A stretch of DNA of 64,000 nt from NCBI RefSeq assembly GCF_035046505.1, contig NC_089826.1:83958254-84022253 (forward strand). Direction: 5' to 3'. Shown here piece by piece: positions 1 through 11,200 of the stretch (its first letter is position 1; each line of letters starts with the position of its first letter). The position numbers and the translations under genes were made by a program. The notes beneath the pieces were generated by a model, which ran no database searches, was not told the origin of the DNA, and saw only the letters and a program-made list of their open reading frames with translations. This stretch comes from Tiliqua scincoides. Its lineage: Eukaryota; Chordata; Lepidosauria; Squamata; Scincidae.

Positions 1-180
1 GCTGATTTCAAAAATGGCATCCATTTTGCCCTATCACGTCTAGTTTTGGAGACCTAGTATAGCCTCATTAGTGAATGTTTCAAGAGGAAGCTGCTTGAAA
101 CATTCACTAATGAGGCTATACTAGATCTCCAAAACTAGACATGATAGGGCAAAACGGATGCCATTTTTGAAATCGGCACC
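1..180. repeat. Near-perfect palindromic repeat (84-bp arms)
   Basis: Bases 1-84 and 94-177 are inverted copies with about four mismatches, separated by a 9-base spacer (85-93). The left end is cut by the window edge, and the right end runs into GGCACCCC, so the full unit is probably a little longer. A single related arm lies at 14453-14553, which shows that it is a dispersed element and not a chance hairpin. It is probably a fold-back DNA transposon; the superfamily is not clear. It lies in the last visible ADD1 intron. Confidence 0.85.
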
Positions 181-801
181 CCAAATTCACATCAAACCAC
201 CATTAAGTTTGGGAAGAACTTTTCTGACCCTCAGTTTTGTAGGCCTGTGTTATCTGTCATTTTAAAAATAGGCAAAAATGAAAGCACTTTCATTTTTAGT
301 AGTATTTAAGCTGCCCTAACAGGCAGTAAAGTCTTTTCAACAGAAGAAATCGTGGTACAGCCAAGTTACGCAGCTTGTAACCTACCAAATGGCTTTCTGC
401 TTTTACCCTGCTTTTAAATGATAATGATCTTAACCCAGTTTAAAACTTCTAACCTCTTGATTTGCTGAGCGTGGTGGTCGTTGAGCTAACAAACCTGTTT
501 CTTCAGATGCTTAAGCTTCACATAAAGATGTGCCACATACAGAATTGCAAAATACTGATTGATACCAGGGAGAAACTTGAATTCTGGATTGGAGGAATTT
601 TAAAAAGAATACTAGCTGCAGCATGGGAAATTTATGATACAAAACTGGTGATAAGACATCAATTCACTGCCCTGGTTCAGAAATGGAAGGCTGCAAGGTT
701 TGATCCATAGCCTCAAACATACTCACTTTTTGTTGAAGTTGCACACTACTGTGCAACATCCTGGTGTTTCTGTAATGGGAGCAAGTGCTTTATATCACTT
801 A

Positions 802-980
802 GGGCACAATCCTAACCCACTTTCCAGCATTGACGTAAGGGCAATGCAGCTTCGAGGTAAGGGAACAAACATTCCCTTACTTTGAGGAGGCCTCTGTGAG
901 TGCCACCCAACTGCAGGATGCAGCACACGTCCCATTGGCACCGCTATGCCAATGCTGGAAAGTTGGTTAGGATTTGGGCC
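802..980. mobile_element. Non-autonomous TIR transposon, family A, TTA target site
   Basis: The element starts GGGCACAATCCTAACC and ends in the inverse, GGTTAGGATTTGGGCC. Both sides carry TTA (799-801 and 981-983). The 3-bp target duplication fits a PIF/Harbinger-like element. There is no coding capacity. Confidence 0.8.
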
Positions 981-1750
981 TTAGTCTTGAACGAAACATC
1001 AGTATATGCCAGTAATACAATTATGTGATTTGCCTTGATCTGCTTGAGAACATCTCCAGCTTTGATAGCTGGGGATGCTCTTTAGATGAATCCTCTGCCT
1101 GTGAGTCCTGAACAGAGCTAGAAATGGGGTGCCTTGCTACTGATTCTGAATATTCCCTAACTGCTTTGTGCCAAAGGCCTCCCTGAATCTAACTTGGTTT
1201 CCTGTTCTAATTTCCACCCTTTGTCTTGTAAGTGAAAAAATGTGCAGATACGGAATAACCAAGTACGAACTGAAGAGCCTTCCTATGCATTCTTCTTCAA
1301 AGAAACATGATAGTGGAAATGGGGAAAGCAGAAACTATGTTTGTTCATAACTCTTCTTTCACAGCCTCTTTATAACATTTGGTCAAACTTTGAAGAACAG
1401 TTCTGTGAGAGTTGGAATTGTAAATTCTGCATTCCTGACCACTGATGGTCCATTTGAAGCTACCCTCTCTCTTGCTCTGTGTCTTTAGCAAAGGAGCGAG
1501 CAATAGGATGAGTGAACAGTTAAATTCCCCTTCCTTCCTTCCTTAAGTGCTTCCTACAAAAGGCTGTTCATCTGCAGAGGACTAGCCAGGACTTCAATAG
1601 AAACTGAATTGACACCATTTTCACATGGAGTGCATTGTATGAGCCAATCTTTTGGGCCACTGAACTAAGATATTTTTTAAACAGCATAATAAAAAAGCAA
1701 TTGCATAATAAGCTACCTTCACCAATGAGGAAAACAATGTATCTCATTAA

Positions 1751-1928
1751 GGCCAAATCCTAACCAACTGTCCAGCACTGGTATAATGGTGCCAATGGGG
1801 CATGTGCTGCATCCTGTAGTTGGGTGGCACTCACAGAGGCCTCCTCAGAGTAAAGGAATGTTGGTTCCCTTACCGTAAAGCTGCATTGCCCTTATGTCGG
1901 TGCTGGAAAGTGGGTTAGGATTGCGCCC
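1751..1928. mobile_element. Non-autonomous TIR transposon, family A, TAA target site
   Basis: Second copy of the ~180-bp family, in the opposite orientation to the copy at 802. TAA flanks both ends (1748-1750 and 1929-1931). The inner part carries the same GAGGCCTCCTC and CTGCATCCTG stretches as the other copies. Confidence 0.8.
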
Positions 1929-2735
1929 TAAGTCATCTGACCAACTTGGTTAGGTGTGTTGGCAAAATGAGGTTAAATCAGAAACCCTCTTCTTGTTCAG
2001 TTTGCATAAACAAAACAGTTGATAGTATACCTTCAAATGTTGCGATGCAAGTACTGTATTGGCTGAAGAAAAATAGGTATTTTATGTCACAATGAGCGCT
2101 TTTCGCAAAGTAGTGGCCATTTGAACATTTTTAGAAACAACATTGGACAACACACAATTTGCCTCTGAAATGAAAATAGCTAATCTACTAATTTCAAGAT
2201 GCCGAACACAAAAATGACAATGAAATCTGTCATTTGGCTCTAGTTTAGGAGATATGCGGTACTTTGTGTACATAGATGGTAGGAAAGATTTACCAGTATA
2301 CATCTATGGAACTGTCTGTTGTGGATCTCTCACAAACCACAGCCAATTTTGCATTTTCATTGTCAGATTTGTATTCAGCACCTCAAAATCTATAAGAAAT
2401 GACTAATCTTGGGTGCGTGACCTTCGTAAGAATGTGTTGTCCAGTGTAAGTAGTAATAGGAACATGCAGTACATGAAGCGGAGACTTTTGAGCTTTTAAC
2501 GTTGTGTCTATTGATGGTAGACCTCCATGATTCAGTTTTGGCTCTAAAGTATTGTGGGAAATACAGAGTTGAAAGAGAGACTTCACCAGCATTTCCTTTG
2601 CTTGAGGCCAGTTCTGCAGGGACTCAAATGCCAGGCTCTGCGCTTAGCTTCTTGCAGAGTTGGTTCTCTGTTAGAGCCCATTCAAGCCCTTCTGGCACAC
2701 ATTAACTGGCTTTTTCCTGTTGATTGCTCTGCTAG

Positions 2736-3088
2736 AGAGGCAACCTCTCCAGACTTACAAAGACGACAGTGATGCTGCAACTTTCAAGCAAAGCCTCCCA
2801 GACCTCACCCCTGACGAGCCTTCAGAAGCCCTCAGTTTCCCTGCAGTTGGCAAAGAAGAGGACGATACTTGTGACCAAGATCCGACCCAAATCCAGACTG
2901 AATGTCCTGCTGGAAACCAAGAGCCCCAATCTCAGCCTGGCGAAGAGGCCATGAGCCCACAGGCTGAGGAGGGCACAGCAGCTGATGCAGGCAGTGATGA
3001 GTCTCCTGGGAAGTCTCCGTCCAAGAAGAAGAAGAAGTTCCGGACACCTTCCTTCCTGAAGAAAAACAAGAAGAAGAGTGACTCCTAA
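2736..3088 (+). CDS. ADD1: Alpha-adducin, last coding exon
   Basis: Encodes the C-terminal ~117 residues of alpha-adducin, the protein that caps actin barbed ends and recruits spectrin in the membrane skeleton. Visible parts are an acidic, Pro/Ser-rich tail followed by the MARCKS-related basic domain KSPSKKKKKFRTPSFLKK, which in adducins binds calmodulin and phosphoinositides and holds the PKC/PKA serine of the RTPSF motif. The protein ends KKNKKKSDS; the terminal SDS separates alpha- from beta- and gamma-adducin. The exon opens after a consensus acceptor AG at 2734-2735 in the frame RQPLQTYKDD and closes with TAA at 3086-3088. Upstream exons lie outside the window. MFSD10 follows tail-to-tail, as in human 4p16.3, which supports the identity. 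Confidence 0.93.
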
Positions 3089-5075
3089 AGATCTTTTTAA
3101 AAATGTTGTCATGTTCTAGAATCTTGAGTTTATTAACCACTAGAATGTATCTGATCATACCAAGTGTGTTTTTTTTTGTCTTCAGTGTAAAAAGCCGAAC
3201 GAGCAACACCCTACTAGCTTGATTGCTTAAGAGTATAATGGAATATTAACAAGCAGAAGGTGCTAATCCTGTGTCCGCAACAGCAGCTAACCAGGGCGTA
3301 ACCCTAGCGTGTCAGCATAACTAAATGACTTCCACGGAAGACTCTGAACCACTGTGTGTAACTTTTAAAGCCTGTTGCTTTATATATATGAAGGTGAGCA
3401 TTTTTTCCACAAGGTCCTGCTTTTACAGGGTGTTGCTATCCATTCACCCTCAAATGTGTTCTTGTCCCAGAGCCTGTTGTTGCAAGTGGCTTCTTAAATC
3501 TGGGTGGCTTGGAGAGGACTGCATTTGTATTTTCCAGAGGTTATATTCTTGAACTGAGCACCTGCTTCTGCACTGCGTAATTGGACATGTTGTCACACAC
3601 TTAAGGCTTTAAAGAGAGCTGTCTTCCTCCCCTCTTATTCTGTATTGTAGCTAGCATTGGTGAGATTTAAATCTAATTGTCGTGTCTAAAATGAATGAAA
3701 TGACTTGTGTTTCCTTCATTTGTCCCTCTGCTTGTTTTCTAATGAAGCTTAATGTAATCTATTTCACAGAATAATCCACTGTTTTACCAAAAAATTAAAA
3801 AAAATTCTAGTAAAAGGTTTTGTCCAAACTTGCATGAAGATTTGGAGGGCTAGCTTTCAAGCCCTTTGAAAGGATACCACCAACCTACTCCATTTATCAC
3901 AGTCGAGGCATCTCGCCTCCTCACTCCAATGCTGTACTGTGAATTGCACTGCTTATGGTTGCTGCTGCTGCTACAGCATCAGCAGTCACATATTGTAGCT
4001 GGCCTCGTCATTTTGTGTAGCAGACGTGTGGCTTGCTTCTGAGACCCTTGGGAAGGCTTGCCATCTCTGGCTGCAAATGATGTCGTTAGGACTGGGCAGA
4101 GTTTGCTAGTCTCTTCTACTTTTCTGGAATTTCTCTTTTTTGAAAAAAAAGAGCAGTGGAAAGACTAAACTTTGAGTTGCGAATGTTTTGGAAACCATTG
4201 TTTTTTACTCTGATAATTGGGATTCCTTCAAAACTTTGTTTGGCTTTGTCCTGATTTTTAAGGAAAGCCAATATTCACTCAGTAGTTGAGGTCAGGGGGA
4301 ACTAAGAGAGTCAGTTTTATGGATGAACTAGGGCTTAGCAATGCATGATGGACCATTTCAAGACAGTGTATTTTTTTTTAAAATAAATTAAGCTGGATGA
4401 AATAGCTACTATTGAATGCCTTCCAATTTGTGCTTTCAGAAAGCACAGGATAGTAGAATGGATTCAGTAATTGAGTACTGCTTTGTTGTACATAGTACCT
4501 GTGTTAGGCTCCAAAAAGAGATCATGGAACAGAGCAGTTTAAAATGCTAAATAAACGCTGCCCCTGAATATCAAGTGCAGGAGGATTATACAGATATGAG
4601 CATTTATGGCACTAATTGCCCCACAAAGGAAAATGGACAAAGAGTAAGTTTGCCCCCTGATTGGTGGGGGTAAAGAGAAGCCTAAACAGTAACCTTTTGT
4701 CTGGACTGCATGGCACTAACGGCTTTAAGCTTGTTTCCTAACTTTGTATGTCCCATGAACATAAGCATATGATACTTATTTTGCTCAATTGTGTCTCATT
4801 GCCAGGGTTGAAATGCATTACAAAAGCCATTGCTTCATGTTTTTGTTATAAAATGTAGGGACGATCTTTTGACCACATATGCAACGATTTTGAAGTTCTA
4901 ATTTTGTAGTTCTCAATTCTTTGTATTACAATATGAAATATAGTTGTGTAAGGTGTGCTAACACACTGCAGTGGGCTGGGTTGGGAGGGGAGAGAAAGGG
5001 AAGAGTCCTGTATTTTTCTTCTTCTTTTGATGTATCATTCAGTTCTACTCACAAATAAAATTCTTTAAAGGAACC
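3089..5075 (+). other. ADD1: ADD1 3' untranslated region
   Basis: AT-rich sequence of about 2 kb with few recognisable repeats. Two possible poly(A) signals are visible: AATAAA at 4549-4554 and AATAAA at 5054-5059, the second followed within ~30 bases by a T/G-rich stretch. I place the main end near 5075. The length resembles the long 3' UTR of mammalian ADD1. The end point is inferred from signals only. Confidence 0.6.
5054..5059 (+). terminator. ADD1: Poly(A) signal of ADD1
   Basis: AATAAA followed by a GT/T-rich region (GTCTTTGTAAATGTTT). It is the last good signal on this strand before the intergenic gap. Confidence 0.6.
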
Positions 5076-6765
5076 AGGTCTTTGTAAATGTTTCAAAATG
5101 CAAGTGGTGTTGATTTCTGAAAAACTCTGTAATACTTGATAAATTTTTAGAATGCATTCATAGGATCAGTATAAAAACATACCTGGTCCAGGTAAGCATT
5201 AGTTGGTAAACTTGAAAAGATGACAAATCCTTTCTGGAATTTTTCAATCTTGCAGTAAATCTCAGTGAATTCTCTCTGTTTATCTTTCATAAGCATCCCC
5301 AGTATTGCAATCTTGTTGAGCTTCAGGAGCCAGAATTTAACTGAGGACATCTTCTGTTTCTTCTTGTTAAAATCTGTGCACTTTTGCATGTTATTGAACA
5401 AGAATTTATACTGTAGCATATAGACTCCAATTTTCAATATTACATTTTACTTATTTTGTATAGCAACCTTGATTTCTGGAAACCATCTAATCCTAATATT
5501 CCATCCTCAAAATTCCCCCTTTTTGTGTCTCCTTCACCCCCTTTCTATGGAGAACCCATCACTTTGAGTTACAGTGGGTGCAGCTCTTGTATTCTTAGAC
5601 CTGTCGTTGCTTCAGCCTTCATGCCATATCACAAGCAACACAGGAGAGTCTTCATTTCCTCCCCATCTTATTTCAGAAATGGCTTGTGCAGGTTTTTTTG
5701 TTTTTTTTTTAAATCTTACCCTTTACAACTATATTGCAGTAATTGATTGTTGATTTTTGGGATGTGACCAAGACCAGCAGTAGGTCTTCTCTCTGCCCCA
5801 ATCTTCATGGACTGAACTAGCACCCACAACTCAGGCTGCTGCTCCTCACCACTACCACCCAGTGGGTTGCTGGTACCAGCAAGGAGATGGTAATAGAATC
5901 CGTAGCTACTGCTGCCTGCTGCAATTTCATTGGGCCCAGAAGAAGAGAGACTGGGCAGGTGACATCTACTGCTGGTTTGATTTCAAACCATTTCTCTCCT
6001 CCCAATTTATTACAACAAACATGTCAGCAGGAACAGACCTCCTCCCTCAACCTTGGACTTGTGTTTTAGAAAGAGTGATTTATGGCACAGAGAGAAATCA
6101 TTTCCTGCTGTTTTAGAACTCTTCTCTCTTCTTCCAGTTGATGGCAAACCATCCAAAATAACCCATCTAATTAACAGGGAATCACAAATGCTTTAAGCCC
6201 CCAAACAATATTTGCTTTTGTTTTAGTACTTGAAATTTAACCTATATCAGACCATAATTTGCCAGGTAGGTGAGAAAAGGAAGGTTAAGAGATGTCCTAC
6301 AAAGAGAGAGGTCTAAGGGCAGCTACAATTGCCCTTGCTAAAAGGCCAGTGCTTGCAGTTATGACAAATGGTTTTTTCCAGTTGCCACTTGAACTGAGGA
6401 AGTCACCAGGAAACTAGTTGCAGAGGAACAAAATAGGGAAAATGAAAGTCAAATAATTACAGAATTTTACAGTTTTAAAAAGCATAACTTGCAGTATGCT
6501 GGTAGGAAATAGGACAGACAACCAGAAGGAAGGATGAAAACGCTTGCATGGAATACTCTGAAGACTTCATGACTTGGTGGCTCATTAACCACACTGGAAC
6601 CACCACCTGAAGTGGGGCTGGTTTACTTTGTCTGCTAGTAGAAAGCTTCTTGTAGTGCAATTAGATTAACAAGATGTTCATTAAATACAAAATATAAAGA
6701 ATCTTAAAACCCAAGAGTGCCTATTGTCACATTATTGCAGCATATGCTTGTCATGAATATGTACA
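5076..6765. other. Intergenic, no gene seen
   Basis: Lies between the ends of the convergent genes ADD1 and MFSD10. Short open frames are scattered on both strands, but none shows protein-like composition, splice sites or a family motif. A T-rich tract sits at 5694-5711. Confidence 0.5.
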
Positions 6766-7541
6766 TGTTAGGCCTAGGTTAGCATGTGGAGCCTGAACCA
6801 AACTAAGTCAGTAACAGAGAAAGCAGTTTCCAGCTGCAAGAATGTGAGTAAATAAACAAGAATTACAACCCCTTGGAATGTTTTACACCTCAGTAGACTG
6901 AGGGGCGCCTGATCAAGCAGAATGGAATGCAGCTATGGTTCTCCAGTTGGGAGGGGTAAGAACTAGGAGGGCTAGCAACCAGACCCACTTTGAGAAGGTT
7001 CTGTCCTCAAAAGTTTCTGATTGGACAGTCTAAATGAGTACGTATGAAGTCACCTCAGCACTATTAGCATAAGAAGTATAATAATGAGTGCCCCAAGGGG
7101 GTGTGTGTGTGTTCCTTCTTGGACAGAGTTTCGGGGCAACATCTTGCATGCTTGGAGCTCCATTGTCCAACATGGGCAGCTGGCCTCATAGGTAGCCTGG
7201 AGCTAAAAGATCTACAAGAGAGGCTGACCCAGGTGAGGAACTAATAGAGATAGCCAGCTAGCTTTCTTATTTTATTGCTGATATGTTTCCTAGATGTTTA
7301 TGCCTCTAGCATTTGCTGCCTTACTGTAACCTTATGTACTTAATAAACTAAAATCTCTTTTACTAAGTTGTTTCATTGCCTGTTGGGGACAAAGTTTCAG
7401 AAACCTGCCTAGCTGTTCAGCAAGCTACCAAGTGCTCATTGAAGCTTTAATTGGAGAAAGTGCTCAGTGCCTGCAAGGGATAGAGTTAAGCCTAGAGGGT
7501 CTCAGTGCCTCTCTTGTGTCCTTGAAGCTTCTCATGTTACA
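6766..7541 (+). mobile_element. Possible solo LTR of an old retroviral-type element
   Basis: Starts TGTTAGGC and ends GTTACA, with a TATA-like AGTATAATAA near 7075 and a poly(A) signal AATAAA near 7341 followed by a GT-rich stretch, which is the order expected for an LTR. No internal coding region lies beside it. A clear target duplication was not found, so both the ends and the assignment are tentative. Confidence 0.35.
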
Positions 7542-8118
7542 AAAAATATTAACATAGTGTACTATATTGTCCAAGTACAGTGTGCTTTGTGAATGTAAAG
7601 AAAATCAGCATAAGAACAAATTGCAACAGTGTTTACATTTACAGAGACCCTCCTAAAGATGATGGATTGCATTCTTTGCCTCCCACAGCTAGTGGGACGA
7701 ACCTGTGTAGTGTTTTCTGGCTTTCAACCCAAGTCTTTGGTTTAAGGTAACAGCTTTCCACCTTCCAACTTGTTAAAGTCAAGCATGCACCAAAATCCAA
7801 TACATGTTTACTTCAAACTGGATTCTGCTGTGCTGTGGGGGCTGACATCCAGGACAGCATGTACAGGCTAGAGAAAAGTTTTAAGACTCAAGGAGTTTTA
7901 TGCTCAAGAGAGTCATGTCTTATGCTCAAAATATACTTGGGTATAAATAGATATATGCTAGTAAACATTGTAGTCCATATCTGGAAAGCTCAAAATCATG
8001 TTTTTTTAAGAAAATGTAATACAAGGGTATTTATATATGAGGTCCCGTAACATCTTTTCTTGGCCCACCAGTTCTGCATGATTTGTGGAGTTCCTTGGAA
8101 AATGAACCACAGGGTTGC
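7542..8118. other. MFSD10: MFSD10 3' UTR and flank
   Basis: The region downstream of the MFSD10 stop codon on the minus strand. It should hold the 3' UTR, but I see no canonical AATAAA on the minus strand close to the stop, so the transcript end is not placed. Confidence 0.4.
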
Positions 8119-8225
8119 TTATTCCTTTTTCATTTGCTCATGAATGCATCCAAGCAGAATGAGCGGGACCAGGAACAAAAAGGCACAGACCGTGAAACAG
8201 ACTTCAGCTCCTGCCAGCCAATATA
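8119..8225 (-). CDS. MFSD10: MFSD10 last coding exon
   Basis: Encodes VYWLAGAEVCFTVCAFLFLV through the C-terminus IHEQMKKE, with stop TAA at 8121-8119. Holds TM12. The final 12 residues differ from human, as expected for a cytoplasmic tail. Confidence 0.92.
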
Positions 8226-11200
8226 CTGGGAAGAAAAAGAAGCAACTTTTAGGAACATGGTTGACTATCACAAAAGTGGGTTCTCTCTCCATGAAACTGT
8301 AGCAAAGCAAAAACTATGTTGCTCCCAGAAGATGTAGGTTTTCCCCTCCAAGATCACATTTAAAGCCCACTTTTCAGTGTGAGGAGAGACACCTTCAATA
8401 GCTTTCCCCATTCATGAATCCTGGAGTTCCTAGGAAAGCAGCTCGCACTCATCCAAGACATCATGTGCTGGCTCAGATTGCTGTGGCTGTACTCTGAGAA
8501 TTGGACAGAGCTGGGAGAGTGACTAAAGGAGAACCCAGTCCTCCAGGGAAATTCTTGCCAGTAATTTTAAGCTCCCCTCCCATATCTAGCACATGCTGTA
8601 CAATGAAGGTTGCAAAGCGCTGCAGCTTTCTTGTCAGCAAGACAAGCTCAAACTGCTGTTTAAGCTCTTGTTCGTTCTTTTCTTTCTTTGGGGAGCAGAC
8701 TAACATTGGAAACTGGGGAACATAAGAGGAGCCCTGCTGGATCAGGCCAAAGGCCCATCTAGTCCAGCTTCCTGTGTCTCACAGTGGCCCACCAAATGCC
8801 CCCGGGAGCACACAAGACACACGCACAACTTGCATCTCGGTGCCCTCCCCTGTACATGGCAATCAGAGGCAACCTGCCTCTCAAACCAAGAGCAGGAGAA
8901 ACAGTAGACTTTGTGCAAAGTGTTTTTTAATCTTTAAAGATGGGGGTTTGTAAGAGGGAAGAGGTACAATGAAGAGCTTCATCACTTCTCTGTGCAGCAG
9001 CCAATGAAATGAAGCAGAGAGGGGGGAAAACCTTGGGCACAAGCACATTTTGTTTTATGTGTTCTTTGGTTTTATGGGGAAGGAGGAGGCACAAGATCCT
9101 TCTTTCTTGTGGCAAACTATAAGCAAAATAAGGATGTGGATGATGAATGAGGACACTCTTCTATGTCAAAGTCTAGAATACGGGCCAAGCCCATGCTGTT
9201 GCTGGCAGAATTAGAAGAGGCTGACTTCCACCATGATAGGAGCACTTCCATAGTCAGACCATGCAAGTCTTGTATTAAATGCTTCTTTTTGACAATCCTT
9301 CCCCATGTGAAATCTGCCCAGAGTAACACAATCTCTATGAACTGCTCATGTACACACATACAACTGCAGTTACCTGTTGCTGATGTAATTGGTCCAAAAG
9401 CTCTTGCAAGGGCTCCCAGACTCCTTAAGATGCCCATTACGGCTCCTTTTTGACTTTCTGATCCTGTGAAAATAAGAGACGGATACCAGTCTTTTCTCTT
9501 TTGTTCATTTTTAACACCCTACATGGAACTGAACTCACTGGGCATGCTCAGTCAATGCTTGCCATGTCAAGAAATGCCTGCCTGCCAAATCACCTGACCT
9601 CCATTTTGTTCACCTTCTTCCATGCACCACTGAGCCTGGGGCCAGTATCCCCACCACCACCACACCCACACCAATAATTTGTGCCAGACACAAGGGCACC
9701 CCCACCCAGGGTGACCAGATGTCATAACCGCCAAAGAGGACCAGGCACTCCAAAATGTAGGACATCCAAGAAAAATGTAGACATGACAAAATAAAAGCTA
9801 AAAACACTCGTATATTGATTTCATTTGGTTAAACACTATATTACTATTAAATTTAAAACTATATTACCTATAATTTATGACATATAATTTATTACAAGAA
9901 GACTATGCGTTGGGGCCCACTCACAGGGGAAAAGAGGACATTTTAGTTCTTTTCCAGGACAAAAGGCTTAAAAAGAGGATATGTCCTAGAAAAAGAGGAC
10001 ATCTTGTTACCCTGCCCCTCCCCAAGAGCAAGATTTTAGCTTCAGATTTTGGTTTTAAGCCATTTACAATTGTGATGAATATGTCTTAACATTCCAGGGT
10101 TCAAACTCAGGACAAGATCTTTTAAGTGGAAACAAACAGCAAGAGTTCCACTGGACACAGGCGATCTCCCTCTCCTGTGCCAAAACAGTCACTTACCATA
10201 GCCAGACACCACGGCAGACAAACAAGGAACAACAACAGCGGCAGCTGAAAGCAAGTTAAATGGCCAATTAGGAATAAGAAGCCAAAAGAAAGTGCAAATG
10301 AGTTATGAGGCATCACCTTACAGAACAACAAGCATTGTGGAAAAATACCCAGCCCTAAAGGAGTACACCAATATTGGATCATGTGATTTAGTGGTCTTTC
10401 CTGCAAAGCCAAGCTGTATAAACAACCCTTGCAGGCATAAGAATTATGTGTCCATTTGGCTACTCCTTCCCATATCTATATGCTCTTCTGCAAACCCTGG
10501 GGCAAGGGGATACACAGGTCACTGTTTAACTCTGACTAGCAATTTTCCAGCTCTCTGTCAAGCAAGGCAAAAAACACACACATGTTGTCATAGAGTGAGT
10601 ATGAAAATCAGACATTACGAAAGATATAATGGATGGGTGGGGGTGAAAATAGCTCCTCTGTGCCAGAAACCCAGCCAAGATCTGTAACTCCAACTGCTTC
10701 CCGGCTAAAACATGCCTCGGGAAGAACTGTAGCTAACATATCGCCTTCTAGCCTTGCAAAGACAAGCAACCAGCTGACCCAAAGCTTGCCCTGGTGTGAA
10801 GGTATAAGAATACCCTCTTTCAGACCAGGGCCACACACATGCAGAAGCTAAATCCTCCACCAGTATCCCTAGGTAGACAATGTAAGCAGTTCTTGAGCAT
10901 CTGGTTTCTCACCCAATTCAGCTGCCAGGACTGTATGTGCAAAACTCCAGTCAGAGAATTAGCAACTGCACAGATCAGCTTTTCAGGACACAGGATATAC
11001 ACTGTTGAATCAGGTCTCTGTGCCTGCAACTATTGACAGGTCTAAACATATTTGCCATGGGAATGCAGACCCCTATAGTACAGAGGTTCCCGCATTGTGA
11101 CACCTTGGTACACTCACAGGGGTTGTATGAGATGTCCCCAGTTGCTCCCATACCTGTTCCCCAGGTGCCGTCTGTAATGGAAGATCAGATCATCAGGTGG

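Larger units (their letters stand above)
181..2735 (+). other. ADD1: ADD1 intron (3' part)
   Basis: No exon could be recognised here. The stretch ends in a pyrimidine-rich acceptor (TTGATTGCTCTGCTAG) before the last ADD1 exon. It holds two TIR elements (802-980 and 1751-1928). The remaining sequence, 184-798, 984-1747 and 1932-2700, shows nothing I can name. The short alternative ADD1 exon known from mammals was looked for by eye and not found. Confidence 0.6.

Noticed and set aside
2832-3209. 125-codon minus-strand frame opposite the ADD1 last exon
   Set aside because: Shadow of the Ser/Lys/Glu-rich ADD1 coding sequence.
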